Source: Bacteroidales bacterium
GTDB lineage: Bacteria > Bacteroidota > Bacteroidia > Bacteroidales > JAADJA01
Length of the DNA: 50,838 nucleotides
Assembly (NCBI GenBank): GCA_016933115.1
Contig: JAFGBL010000124.1
Location: 1-50,838 of the forward strand
Direction: 5' to 3'
Shown one piece after another: positions 33,736-43,039 of the stretch (within the stretch, counting starts at the first letter, position 1; the number at the start of each line of letters is the position of its first letter). Under the pieces are notes generated by a model. That model was not told the origin of the DNA, did not search any database, and was given only the letters and a program-made list of their open reading frames with translations. Position numbers and translations under genes: made by a program.

Positions 33736-34821
33736 ATGTCAGGTAAATCAAATATTAAACTGGTTCTGGAAAACGGGATGGAATTTCCAGGTCATTCATT
33801 CGGGTTCGACAAGTCGGCTGCCGGTGAGGTAGTATTTAATACCGCTATGACCGGCTACCCTGAAAGTCTTACCGATCCTTCCTATAAAGGCCAGATTTTG
33901 GTGGCTACTTACCCTTTGGTTGGAAATTACGGCGTTCCCCGCAGGGATTCCGAAAATAATCTTTTAAAATATTACGAGTCAGACAGGATTGCTGTGAAGG
34001 GTTTCATCATATCCGATTATTCGGTTCATTATAGCCATTGGAATGCGGAACAAAGCCTGGGTGAGTGGCTGCGATCACAGGAAATCCCGGGAATATCCGG
34101 GATCGATACAAGAGAACTAACACAGGTTTTAAGGGAAAGCGGAACGATGTTGGGTAAGATCATTTTCGATGGAAATGAGGTGGATTGGTACGACCCCAAC
34201 CAGGAGAACCTCGTTTCACAAGTATCACCTAAAGAAAAGCAAGTTTTCGGAAATGGTAAATATAAAATCATCCTCATCGATTGCGGGGTGAAAAACAACA
34301 TCATTCGCTGCCTGTTGGATTTTGATATTACGGTGATACGGGTTCCGTATAATCATGATATTTCAAAAGAGAATTATGATGGATTGTTCATATCCAATGG
34401 CCCTGGTGACCCGGAGATGTGCTATGAAACAGTTCAATATCTTAGTAATGCCCTGCAACAGGAAATACCGGTTTTTGGAATTTGCCTCGGAAGCCAACTG
34501 ATGGCTTTGGCTTCAGGAGCAAAAACCTATAAGCTTAAATACGGACACAGGAGCCATAACCAGCCTATCAGAAAAGTCGGGGAGAATAAGTGTTTTATTA
34601 CCTCCCAAAACCACGGTTTTGCTGTGGATAACAATACTTTGAACCAGGATTGGGAACCTTTATTTGTAAATGTAAACGATGACACCTGCGAAGGCATACG
34701 GCATAAAAATCTACCTTTTTTCTCTACCCAATTCCATCCCGAAGCATCAGGCGGACCGACCGACACTAAATTTTTATTTAATGACTTTATCAGTCTTGTG
34801 ACAAAATACAAAGGGGATTGA
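33736..34821 (+). CDS. carA: Carbamoyl-phosphate synthase small subunit
   Basis: The 361-aa glutaminase subunit releases ammonia from glutamine and channels it to CarB for carbamoyl phosphate, used in arginine and pyrimidine synthesis. The N-terminal CPSase small-chain domain contains GEVVFNTAMTGYPESLTDPS and SGIDTRELTQVLRESG. The C-terminal class I GATase domain has FISNGPGDPE, nucleophile Cys250 in VFGICLGSQLMAL, and the FHPEASGGPTDT segment with catalytic His and Glu. A longer start at 33706 adds ten residues unlike family members. The gene is followed after 2 nt by carB. Confidence 0.97.
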   Translation: MSGKSNIKLVLENGMEFPGHSFGFDKSAAGEVVFNTAMTGYPESLTDPSYKGQILVATYPLVGNYGVPRRDSENNLLKYYESDRIAVKGFIISDYSVHYSHWNAEQSLGEWLRSQEIPGISGIDTRELTQVLRESGTMLGKIIFDGNEVDWYDPNQENLVSQVSPKEKQVFGNGKYKIILIDCGVKNNIIRCLLDFDITVIRVPYNHDISKENYDGLFISNGPGDPEMCYETVQYLSNALQQEIPVFGICLGSQLMALASGAKTYKLKYGHRSHNQPIRKVGENKCFITSQNHGFAVDNNTLNQDWEPLFVNVNDDTCEGIRHKNLPFFSTQFHPEASGGPTDTKFLFNDFISLVTKYKGD

Positions 34822-34823
34822 AA

Positions 34824-37800
34824 ATGGGAAGGATTGAAGTAAAAAAAGTATTACTGTTGGGTTCCGGAGCCTTGAAAATAGGTGAGGCAGGTGAATTTGA
34901 CTATTCCGGTTCACAGGCCCTGAAAGCGCTAAAAGAAGAAGGAATCCGCACGGTTTTAATCAATCCGAATATTGCCACGGTTCAAACCTCTGAAGGGTAT
35001 GCCGATAAAATTTATTTTCTTCCGGTAACACCTTTTTTTGTTGAGAAAGTCATCCGAAAGGAACAGCCGGATGGTATTTTACTTTCCTTCGGTGGGCAAA
35101 CCGCCCTGAATTGCGGTGTCGGATTATTTAAATCGGGAATATTTGAAAAGTACAAGATCCGTGTACTTGGGACTCCGGTTCAAGCTATCATTGATACGGA
35201 AGACCGTGATTTATTTGTCGAAAAACTGAATCAAATCCAGGTGAGTATTGCAAGAAGTGTAGCCGCCGCTTCTGTTGAAGAAGCCAGGCAGGCTGCAATA
35301 AAACTGGGATTTCCGGTGATCGTCAGGGCCGCATATGCACTTGGAGGAATGGGCAGTGGTTTCGCTGAAAACGAAGATCAATTGCTGAATCTGCTGAATA
35401 ATGCATTTTCCTATAGTTCACAGGTACTCGTTGAGGAATCTTTAAAGGGATGGAAAGAGGTGGAGTACGAGGTCGTAAGGGATTGCTACGACAACTGCAT
35501 CACGGTTTGCAACATGGAAAATTTTGATCCTTTGGGTATTCATACCGGCGAAAGCATTGTTGTTGCGCCCTCTCAAACGCTGACCAATCAGGAGTATCAT
35601 AAACTTCGTGAGTTATCCATCAAAATCATCCGGCACATCGGGATTGTGGGGGAGTGTAATGTGCAATATGCACTCGATCCCCATTCGGAGGATTACCGGG
35701 TGATTGAGGTCAATGCCCGTTTGTCGCGGTCGTCGGCCCTTGCTTCCAAGGCTACCGGTTATCCCCTGGCTTTCGTGGCGGCCAAGCTGGGGTTGGGATA
35801 TGGTTTATTTGAACTCAAAAATTCTATAACGCAAACAACTTCTGCATTTTTTGAGCCGGCATTGGATTATATTGTCTGCAAAATCCCTCGCTGGGACTTA
35901 AATAAATTCCAGGGAGTATCCAGGCAGATAGGCTCCTCCATGAAATCGGTAGGGGAGGTGATGGCCATCGGCACTACCTTTGAAGAAGCGATCCAAAAGG
36001 GATTGCGAATGATCGGGCAGGGTGCCCATGGCTTTGTTGGTAACCGTGACCTGGTGATCGAAAATATTGGAGAAGAGCTGTCAAATCCAACAGAAATGCG
36101 AATTTTCGTTATTGAAAAAGCATTTGAGGAAGGATTTTCTGTTGATCAGATTTATGAGCTTACCAAAATCAACAGGTGGTTCCTTCAAAAGTTGAAAACC
36201 ATTTATGACCTCAGTATGGATTTGGAAAAGTTTAATAAACTTGAAAATGTGCCTTTCGATTTGCTGCTGGAAGCCAAAAAGAGAGGATTTTCAGATTTCC
36301 AGCTGGGGCGGCTGATACTCAAAAGCCCGGCTGAAGATATGGATGAGGTTAACCGGATGGTGAGGCAGTACAGAAAATCCATCGGAATACTGCCATCAGT
36401 TAAACAAATTGATACACTGGCCGCAGAATATCCGGCATTTACAAACTATCTGTACCTTACTTACAGTGGCAAAAGTCATGATATCAGGTTTGAGGATGAT
36501 GGTAAATCCGTGGTTGTTTTGGGATCAGGTGCTTACCGGATCGGCAGTTCCGTTGAGTTTGACTGGTGTGGTGTAAATGCCATAAATACCATTAATCAAA
36601 GTGGATTTCGTTCGGTGATGATCAATTACAACCCGGAGACCGTATCTACCGATTATGATGTGGCCAACAGGCTGTATTTCGATGAACTAAGTTTTGAACG
36701 GGTAATGGACATCATTGAGTTGGAGAAGCCCAAGGGCACAATATTATCAACAGGCGGCCAAATTCCAAATAACATGGCCATGCGGCTCGACAAGGTTGGT
36801 GTTGTGATACTGGGAACCCAGGCGGCTTCGATCGACCGGGCCGAGAACAGGCAAAAATTTTCGATGATGCTGGATGACCTGGAAATCGACCAACCTTATT
36901 GGAAAGAATTGACCAGCCTGGAAGAGATATTCAGGTTTTCAGATAAAGTGGGGTTTCCGCTACTAATCCGTCCTTCCTATGTGTTGTCGGGTGCAGCCAT
37001 GAACGTTGTGTCAAACAGGGAGGAGTTGGAGCATTTCCTGCAGGTGGCGGCAAAGGTTTCAAAGAAGCATCCGGTTGTTGTAACTGAATTTATTGAGCAA
37101 GCAAAGGAAATAGAGATTGATGCGGTAGCCGATAGGGGAGAGATACAGGCATATGCCATGTGTGAACATATTGAATTTGCAGGTGTTCATTCGGGCGATG
37201 CCACCATGGTTTTCCCACCCCAGAAGATTTATTTCGAAACCGTTCGCCGGATCAAACGCGCTGCAAAAAAAATTGCCCGGGAATTGAATATTTCAGGGCC
37301 GTTCAACATTCAGTTCCTGGCCAGGGATAATGATATCAAAGTGATCGAATGCAATTTGAGGGCTTCCCGGAGTTTTCCTTTTGTTTCCAAGGTGCTGAAA
37401 TCGAATTTCATTGAATTGGCCACCAAAATCATGTTGGGAGTTACTTACCTGAAACCGTCAAAATCAATATTTGAAATCGACCATATCGGGATCAAGGCTT
37501 CTCAATTTTCCTTTTCCAGGCTCTCAAAAGCTGATCCCGTGCTGGGAGTAGATATGTCTTCTACAGGTGAAGTGGGTTGTATTGGCGATGATTATTATGA
37601 TGCTGTTTTAAAAGCCATGCTTTCGGTAGGTTACAGGATTCCCAGAGGAAATGTCATGATTTCCAGTGGTCCGGCCCGGGATAAACTGGAGTTGCTCAAT
37701 AGCGCCCGGTCGATGGTTCAAATGGGTTTAAACCTTTTTGCCACACGAGGATCATTTGATTTTCTATCAGCCAATGGTATACCTGCTACCATGCTTCACT

Positions 37801-38045
37801 GGCCGGATGAGGACAAGCAGCCTAATGTGCTCGATTATATCAGGAACAAACAATTCGATCTGGTGATCAATATTCCCAAAAACCTCACACAGGGCGAACT
37901 GGCCAATGACTACACTATTCGCAGGTCGGCCATCGATTATAATATACCACTGATCACCAATGCCCGCCTGGCATCTGCCTTTATTTATTCCTTTACCAGG
38001 ATTGACCCTGAAGACATTTCTATCAAAAGCTGGTCAGAATATTAA
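34824..38045 (+). CDS. carB: Carbamoyl-phosphate synthase large subunit
   Basis: The ~1073-aa synthetase has two tandem ATP-grasp halves. The first begins KVLLLGSGALKIGEAGEFDY and SGSQALKALKEEGIRT, the second VVVLGSGAYRIGSSVEFDW, each followed by an ATP-grasp domain. A C-terminal MGS-like allosteric domain occupies about the last 130 residues (from SMVQMGLNLFATRGSF to FIYSFTR). The two halves activate bicarbonate and carbamate with ATP. The start is the ATG 2 nt after the carA stop; a TTG at 34818 overlaps carA. There is no upstream leader peptide or regulator visible. The cytochrome b gene follows within 70 nt. Confidence 0.97.
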   Translation: MGRIEVKKVLLLGSGALKIGEAGEFDYSGSQALKALKEEGIRTVLINPNIATVQTSEGYADKIYFLPVTPFFVEKVIRKEQPDGILLSFGGQTALNCGVGLFKSGIFEKYKIRVLGTPVQAIIDTEDRDLFVEKLNQIQVSIARSVAAASVEEARQAAIKLGFPVIVRAAYALGGMGSGFAENEDQLLNLLNNAFSYSSQVLVEESLKGWKEVEYEVVRDCYDNCITVCNMENFDPLGIHTGESIVVAPSQTLTNQEYHKLRELSIKIIRHIGIVGECNVQYALDPHSEDYRVIEVNARLSRSSALASKATGYPLAFVAAKLGLGYGLFELKNSITQTTSAFFEPALDYIVCKIPRWDLNKFQGVSRQIGSSMKSVGEVMAIGTTFEEAIQKGLRMIGQGAHGFVGNRDLVIENIGEELSNPTEMRIFVIEKAFEEGFSVDQIYELTKINRWFLQKLKTIYDLSMDLEKFNKLENVPFDLLLEAKKRGFSDFQLGRLILKSPAEDMDEVNRMVRQYRKSIGILPSVKQIDTLAAEYPAFTNYLYLTYSGKSHDIRFEDDGKSVVVLGSGAYRIGSSVEFDWCGVNAINTINQSGFRSVMINYNPETVSTDYDVANRLYFDELSFERVMDIIELEKPKGTILSTGGQIPNNMAMRLDKVGVVILGTQAASIDRAENRQKFSMMLDDLEIDQPYWKELTSLEEIFRFSDKVGFPLLIRPSYVLSGAAMNVVSNREELEHFLQVAAKVSKKHPVVVTEFIEQAKEIEIDAVADRGEIQAYAMCEHIEFAGVHSGDATMVFPPQKIYFETVRRIKRAAKKIARELNISGPFNIQFLARDNDIKVIECNLRASRSFPFVSKVLKSNFIELATKIMLGVTYLKPSKSIFEIDHIGIKASQFSFSRLSKADPVLGVDMSSTGEVGCIGDDYYDAVLKAMLSVGYRIPRGNVMISSGPARDKLELLNSARSMVQMGLNLFATRGSFDFLSANGIPATMLHWPDEDKQPNVLDYIRNKQFDLVINIPKNLTQGELANDYTIRRSAIDYNIPLITNARLASAFIYSFTRIDPEDISIKSWSEY

Positions 38046-38115
38046 TGATTCATTAGAGGTTCAATTTTTACTCCTGTTTTTTATTTTATCTTTACGTCGT
38101 CAATTTCACTTTCAT

Positions 38116-39417
38116 TTGAACACAACGCGAACATCCGGAAAACAAAGATCATCTGCAAATAAAAAGGGATTTATATACCACTTGCATCCACCCATGGTTA
38201 CTGAAACTTCGATCCGGTTCAACCGCACGTTTGGACTGGGTGGAATGGCATTGTTGCTGTTTACAATACAGCTTGTTACCGGTATGGTATTGCGTTTTGC
38301 TTATATTCCTTCTCCCGAAAAGGCTTACGATTCTATTCTTTTTATTCAGCATGAACTTCTGTTAGGAGGTTTTATCAGGAATATTCATCACTGGAGCGGG
38401 ATATTTTTCGTGATCCTGACTTTTTTGCATTTTGTCCGTGTTTTTTTTGCGCAGGCCATTTTTATTCCCCGCAGGGTGAATTGGGTCATTGGAATTTTCC
38501 TGCTGTTGCTGGTTGTCCTTTCCAATTTTACAGGTTATTTACTTCCCTGGGATCAACTGTCATTCTGGGCAGTGACCGTGGCAACCAATATGCTTTCCTA
38601 TATTCCATTAATAGGTGATTGGCTGGTGCAAGTAATTCGCGGCGGAAATGATGTCGGCTCTGCAACCCTATTGAATTTTTATAATTTTCATACCGGCATC
38701 CTTCCCATCATCATGGTCATATTGATGGTCTGGCACTTCTGGAAAGTTCGTAAAGCAAAGGGTGTAGCGGTTCCCGATGAGAATAATGAAGTTCGTGTCC
38801 CCAGTTATCCCAATTTGTTATTGAAGGAGTTGGTAGTAGGCCTCGTTTTGATTGCATTTATATGCATGTTGGCAGCCATCTTCAATGCCCCTTTGCTCGA
38901 CAGGGCCAACCCTGCATACAGCCCCAATCCGGCAAAGGCACCCTGGTATTTTATGGGAATACAGGAATTGTTGATGCATATTCACCCGTTTTTTGCATTT
39001 ATTGTTTTACCTCTCCTTTTTTTTGGAGGCTTGATATGGTTGCCCTTTAAAATAAAAGCCGGGAATCAAGGTTTGTGGTTCCACTCAGAGAAAGGGAAAA
39101 AAATGGCGATTCAGGCAGCAGTTTTAGCACTTTTATTTACACCTGTTGCGATTTTAATAGAAGACTTTTTCCTGCATTTTGAAAGCTGGTTACCTCACTG
39201 GCCCAAAGCCATCAGTGAGGGTTTGATTCCGTTTTTACTCCTTTGCGGATCATTTTTTATTTATTTGGTTTATTTAAGAAGAAAATACATCCCTGATTCA
39301 AGGGAAATAATCATAGCCGTCTTCACTGTTTTTACGGTGTCGTACATTGTTTTATCTGTTATCGGAATCTGGTTCCGGGGCGAATCCATGCAATTAAACT
39401 GGCCCTGGCTGATCTGA
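38116..39417 (+). CDS. Cytochrome b6-type subunit of a quinol:cytochrome c oxidoreductase
   Basis: About 433 aa; a fused b6/IV-type cytochrome b with roughly eight membrane helices. Heme ligands are H-x13-H (HHWSGIFFVILTFLHFVR) and H-x14-H (FHTGILPIIMVILMVWHFW), the spacing of b6 rather than mitochondrial b. The Qo-site PEWY motif is replaced by APWY (NPAKAPWYFMGIQELLMHIH). The N-terminus must include KKGFIYHLHPPMVTETSIRF, which aligns to the family, but the only upstream ATG-free start is TTG 38116; the start is uncertain and the ATG at 38194 would cut that conserved segment. It lies 70 nt after carB and is followed by Rieske and octaheme genes, with which it should form a complex. Confidence 0.85.
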   Translation: MNTTRTSGKQRSSANKKGFIYHLHPPMVTETSIRFNRTFGLGGMALLLFTIQLVTGMVLRFAYIPSPEKAYDSILFIQHELLLGGFIRNIHHWSGIFFVILTFLHFVRVFFAQAIFIPRRVNWVIGIFLLLLVVLSNFTGYLLPWDQLSFWAVTVATNMLSYIPLIGDWLVQVIRGGNDVGSATLLNFYNFHTGILPIIMVILMVWHFWKVRKAKGVAVPDENNEVRVPSYPNLLLKELVVGLVLIAFICMLAAIFNAPLLDRANPAYSPNPAKAPWYFMGIQELLMHIHPFFAFIVLPLLFFGGLIWLPFKIKAGNQGLWFHSEKGKKMAIQAAVLALLFTPVAILIEDFFLHFESWLPHWPKAISEGLIPFLLLCGSFFIYLVYLRRKYIPDSREIIIAVFTVFTVSYIVLSVIGIWFRGESMQLNWPWLI

Positions 39418-39469
39418 TGATGAAAATTGTAGTAAAGTCTTGAACTCAACTGAAAATAATAAATCCGAA

Positions 39470-39982
39470 ATGCACTCCGTGCCTGAAGAGTGTTCAGTAA
39501 AGGAATCTCCTGACAACAGAAGGAATTTCCTCAAAAAGATTTGGGGCGTATTTGGTATTGTTGCCGGTGCCGAGTCGATAGCAGCCTTGGCCGGGTTTTT
39601 TAAACCCGGTAAAAAATTGCTGACGGACAATACCCCGAAATTTATTGTTGCAGGAAATGTTAAGGACTTTCAGTTAAATTCGGTTTTTCCTTTCCGCAGT
39701 GGTAAATTTTACCTCGTGCGGTTGGATGATGGCGGATTTATGGCCATTTCATTAAAATGCACCCACCTGGGCTGTTCGGTCATTTGGAACGAAGCGAAAA
39801 AGGAGTTCATCTGCCCCTGTCATGCATCTTCTTTTAATACATTCGGAGAGGTGATGAAAGCCCCTGCACCAAGGGCATTGGACGTTTTCCATGTGATTAT
39901 TGAGGAGGGAAAAGTCAAGGTGGATGTTTCCAAAGTCATTCGCAGAAATGGGTTTGATAAAACACTGGTAACTTATGCTTAA
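39470..39982 (+). CDS. Rieske [2Fe-2S] protein
   Basis: About 170 aa; Rieske iron-sulfur subunit of the cytochrome b complex. A basic SPDNRRNFLKKIWGVF followed by a hydrophobic helix (IVAGAESIAALAG) is its membrane anchor and resembles a Tat-type signal. The cluster domain has the two ligand loops CTHLGC and CPCHASSF, plus the GEV.KAPAPRALD segment typical of Rieske proteins. It accepts an electron from quinol at the Qo site. A TTG at 39440 would extend the N-terminus by ten residues; the choice of ATG is not certain. Its stop overlaps the start of the next gene by one base. Confidence 0.93.
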   Translation: MHSVPEECSVKESPDNRRNFLKKIWGVFGIVAGAESIAALAGFFKPGKKLLTDNTPKFIVAGNVKDFQLNSVFPFRSGKFYLVRLDDGGFMAISLKCTHLGCSVIWNEAKKEFICPCHASSFNTFGEVMKAPAPRALDVFHVIIEEGKVKVDVSKVIRRNGFDKTLVTYA

Positions 39983-42294
39983 TGAGAATGAATAACCAGG
40001 ATAAATGGATAAAAGCAGGATTGATCGCAACCATTCTCATTGTGTTGACGGTTCCGGTATACCTGGTTAAGAAAAATATTTTCGAAACGGCAGATGAATC
40101 ACAATTTGCAAATGAACCCTTTTTTGTAGGGAAGGACGCTTGCGTCGATTGCCATAAAGTGCAGTTTGAGTTGTGGAAAGGGTCGGATCATGACCTTGCC
40201 ATGGATTATGCCACCGATTCAACGGTACTGGGAAATTTTAATAATGTTCAATTGACTGCACGCGGCTTCACTCACCAGTTTTACAAGCGGGATGAAAAAT
40301 TTTTTGTGAGAACCGATGGGCCCAAAGGCAAGCCGGAAGAGTTCGAGGTGAAATACACCTTTGGATATCATCCACTGCAACAATACCTGGTGGAATTCCC
40401 CGGAGGCCGTTTGCAAACCTTACCCCTTACCTGGGATACCATTTCCAAATCATGGTACCATATGGCTGATGCCGTGTACCCTGAAGAAGAGGTCAATCAT
40501 CGAAACTGGTTGCACTGGACCAACCTGGGTCAGAACTGGAATGGGATGTGCGCCGATTGTCATTCGACCAATCTTAAGAAAGGATTTGATATCAAAACGG
40601 AAACATTCAATACCACCTGGTCGGAAATTGATGTAAGTTGTGAAGCCTGCCACGGGCCTTCTTCCGAACACATCAAATGGGCCAATCTGCCCGAAATGGC
40701 CCGGCCTCAAAATGTGAATGCAGGGTTGGTTGTTCAAACAAGCAATATCGATAACCGGCGGTATGTAGATCTTTGTGCCAGGTGTCACACCCGCCGGAGT
40801 GCCCTCCACGACTATGATTTTGACTGGGCAGATCTGCTTGATCAAATGATACCGGAGCTCGTTCGAGAACCATTATACTATCCTGACGGCCAGATACTGG
40901 AAGAAGACTATGTATTCGGTTCTTTTACCCAAAGCAGGATGTATATGGAAGGTGTCAGGTGCAATGACTGCCATGATGTTCATAGCGGTAAACGGATACT
41001 GGATGGTAATGCGTTATGCCTGCAATGCCATCGCTCGGATGTATATGATTCTTATAAACATCATTTTCACAAATATGAAGGCAACAGCAGCCTGAAGGTG
41101 ATAGATGAATTTGGAATAGAACAGGAAGTTGGATCGGGAGTTCAGTGTATTAATTGTCATATGCCCGGCAGGTATTATATGGGCGTGGACTACCGGCGCG
41201 ATCACAGTTTCAGGGTGCCAAGGCCTGATCTTTCGGATGAAATGGGAACCCCGAATGCCTGTACGCAATGCCATGCCAATCAATCCAATGCCTGGGCTAC
41301 TTCATATATGAAAAAATGGTACGGTGAAAGTACCAATCCCCACTATGGTATCGCCCTTGCCGCCGGAACCCACCGGCTACCCGGTGCTTTTGAAAAACTG
41401 GTCAGGTTGTCAAATGATGACCTGTACCCGGTAATTGTGAGGGCTACAGCATTATCTCTGTTGGGTGAGAATTATGCAGATAGCAGTAAAATCATTTTGA
41501 AAAACAATTTAAAGGATGTGGAATCCCTGATCCGGTACACTGCAGTTAATCAATATCCGTTATCAGATTTAACTGATATGGATGCCCTGGTCCCTTTGCT
41601 GAATGATCCTGTAAGGGCAGTCCGGTTCGAAGCGGCCATAAAGTTGTCTCAGGTTCCCAGGGAACAGTTTCCTGCAAAAAGCCGATACGCCCTGGATGAG
41701 GCCCTGTTGGAATATAAGAAAGCCATGGAATATTCGGGTGATTTTGCCGCCAGCAGGCTTAATCTTGGAAATTATTACAATAACTTAGGGGAACCACTGA
41801 AGGCCATTGAGCAGTTTATAGCAGCCATCAGGATCGACGATCAGTTTTACCCCGCCAAAGTCAACCTGGCCATGATTTACAATCAGCAAGGCGAAAATGA
41901 TAAAGCCGAATTGTTATTTAGGGATGTTTTAAAATCCAATCCCGGCATGTCGGAAATTTATTACTCCCTGGGCCTTCTACTCGCCGAAAGGGAGAAGTAC
42001 CAGGAGGCAGCAAATATGCTGCAAAAAGCATCTGAACTGTTACCCGACCGGATCAGGATATATTACAACCTGGGTTTGATCTACCAGTATCTCAATGAAA
42101 ATCAAAATGCCGAACAAGTACTCATGAAAGGTTTAAACATTCAACCGGAAAATTTTGATTTACTCTATGCACTGGCAGATTTTTACCTGAAACAGAAAAA
42201 CTTTTCCAGGGCAAAATTTTATGCTGAAAAACTTGTAACGCTTTATCCTCAGAGCCAGGTTGGAACTGATATATTGAAAATGATTCCTCGTTAA
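39982..42294 (+). CDS. Octaheme cytochrome c with HEAT-like and TPR repeats
   Basis: The 770-aa protein has an N-terminal membrane anchor (about residues 12-29). The cytochrome c554-like region has eight CxxCH heme sites, beginning at Cys54, 190, 220, 265, 327, 346, 389 and 427, and typical spacing motifs such as FELWKGSDHDLAM. A HEAT-like region follows (about 440-560: VIVRATALSLLGENY, VRAVRFEAAIKLSQVP), then tetratricopeptide repeats (about 570-765). It starts one base inside the Rieske stop codon, so it should be made with the cytochrome b complex and serve as its electron acceptor in place of cytochrome c1. Similar octaheme-TPR proteins occur in Planctomycetes and other Bacteroidota; its catalytic activity, if any, is unknown. 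Confidence 0.9.
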   Translation: MRMNNQDKWIKAGLIATILIVLTVPVYLVKKNIFETADESQFANEPFFVGKDACVDCHKVQFELWKGSDHDLAMDYATDSTVLGNFNNVQLTARGFTHQFYKRDEKFFVRTDGPKGKPEEFEVKYTFGYHPLQQYLVEFPGGRLQTLPLTWDTISKSWYHMADAVYPEEEVNHRNWLHWTNLGQNWNGMCADCHSTNLKKGFDIKTETFNTTWSEIDVSCEACHGPSSEHIKWANLPEMARPQNVNAGLVVQTSNIDNRRYVDLCARCHTRRSALHDYDFDWADLLDQMIPELVREPLYYPDGQILEEDYVFGSFTQSRMYMEGVRCNDCHDVHSGKRILDGNALCLQCHRSDVYDSYKHHFHKYEGNSSLKVIDEFGIEQEVGSGVQCINCHMPGRYYMGVDYRRDHSFRVPRPDLSDEMGTPNACTQCHANQSNAWATSYMKKWYGESTNPHYGIALAAGTHRLPGAFEKLVRLSNDDLYPVIVRATALSLLGENYADSSKIILKNNLKDVESLIRYTAVNQYPLSDLTDMDALVPLLNDPVRAVRFEAAIKLSQVPREQFPAKSRYALDEALLEYKKAMEYSGDFAASRLNLGNYYNNLGEPLKAIEQFIAAIRIDDQFYPAKVNLAMIYNQQGENDKAELLFRDVLKSNPGMSEIYYSLGLLLAEREKYQEAANMLQKASELLPDRIRIYYNLGLIYQYLNENQNAEQVLMKGLNIQPENFDLLYALADFYLKQKNFSRAKFYAEKLVTLYPQSQVGTDILKMIPR

Positions 42295-42315
42295 CTACAA
42301 AAAAATCCAATCAAT

Positions 42316-43032
42316 ATGAGAAAAATTTTATGGTCAATTGTTCAGATTGTGTTTCCCTTATTACTTTTGGGACAGCAAAACATGATTAAATCGGAATTAA
42401 AATCGGAATACACAGTAAAAATTCATGTAGACTATCAATATATACTTGAATTGCCGGGTCAGGCTGCATCAGGTGAAAAATTGCCGTTGATCCTGTTCCT
42501 GCACGGATCGGGTGAACGGGGTGATGATTTGGATTTGGTGAAGGTGCATGGCCCCCTGAAATTTATTGAATCGCATCCCGAATATCATGTTGCTGTATTG
42601 GCGCCACAATGCAAGAGCGGTGAATTCTGGGATGCCCAAAAACTCAGTTTGTTGCTCGACAATATTATCGCAAATTATCCCATTGATACCACCAGGATTT
42701 ACCTTACCGGATTGAGTATGGGTGGATATGGCGCCTGGGACCTGGCCATGTTCGAACCAACTCGGTTTGCAGCAATCGCCCCTGTTTGCGGGACTACCTT
42801 TCGTCATAAACTAATGGCACAAAAGGTGAAAGACATTCCCATCTGGATTTTTCATGGTGCGATGGATGAAACGGTTCCTTTCCATAATTCGGCCAGGATG
42901 GTTCAAAAACTGAAAGAATTGGAAGCGGATGTTCAATTTACCGTTTACCCGTTTACAACACACAATGCCTGGGATGAAGCCTATGCGGATGAGGAACTTT
43001 ATAAATGGTTCCTTTCACACAAGAATGAGTAG
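42316..43032 (+). CDS. Secreted esterase/peptidase-like alpha/beta hydrolase
   Basis: The 238-aa hydrolase has a signal peptide (IVQIVFPLLLLGQQ). It belongs to the polyhydroxybutyrate-depolymerase-like/phospholipase group of alpha/beta hydrolases: LILFLHGSGERGDDLDLVKV (oxyanion region with the family's GERGDD), nucleophile elbow YLTGLSMGGYGAWDLA (Ser in GLSMGG), acid WIFHGAMDETVPF and His in PFTTHNAWDEAY. It lies 21 nt after the octaheme gene, so it may be co-transcribed, but a functional link is not apparent. The end is 7 nt from the convergent tolC-like gene. Confidence 0.88.
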   Translation: MRKILWSIVQIVFPLLLLGQQNMIKSELKSEYTVKIHVDYQYILELPGQAASGEKLPLILFLHGSGERGDDLDLVKVHGPLKFIESHPEYHVAVLAPQCKSGEFWDAQKLSLLLDNIIANYPIDTTRIYLTGLSMGGYGAWDLAMFEPTRFAAIAPVCGTTFRHKLMAQKVKDIPIWIFHGAMDETVPFHNSARMVQKLKELEADVQFTVYPFTTHNAWDEAYADEELYKWFLSHKNE

Positions 43033-43039
43033 ATCATTT

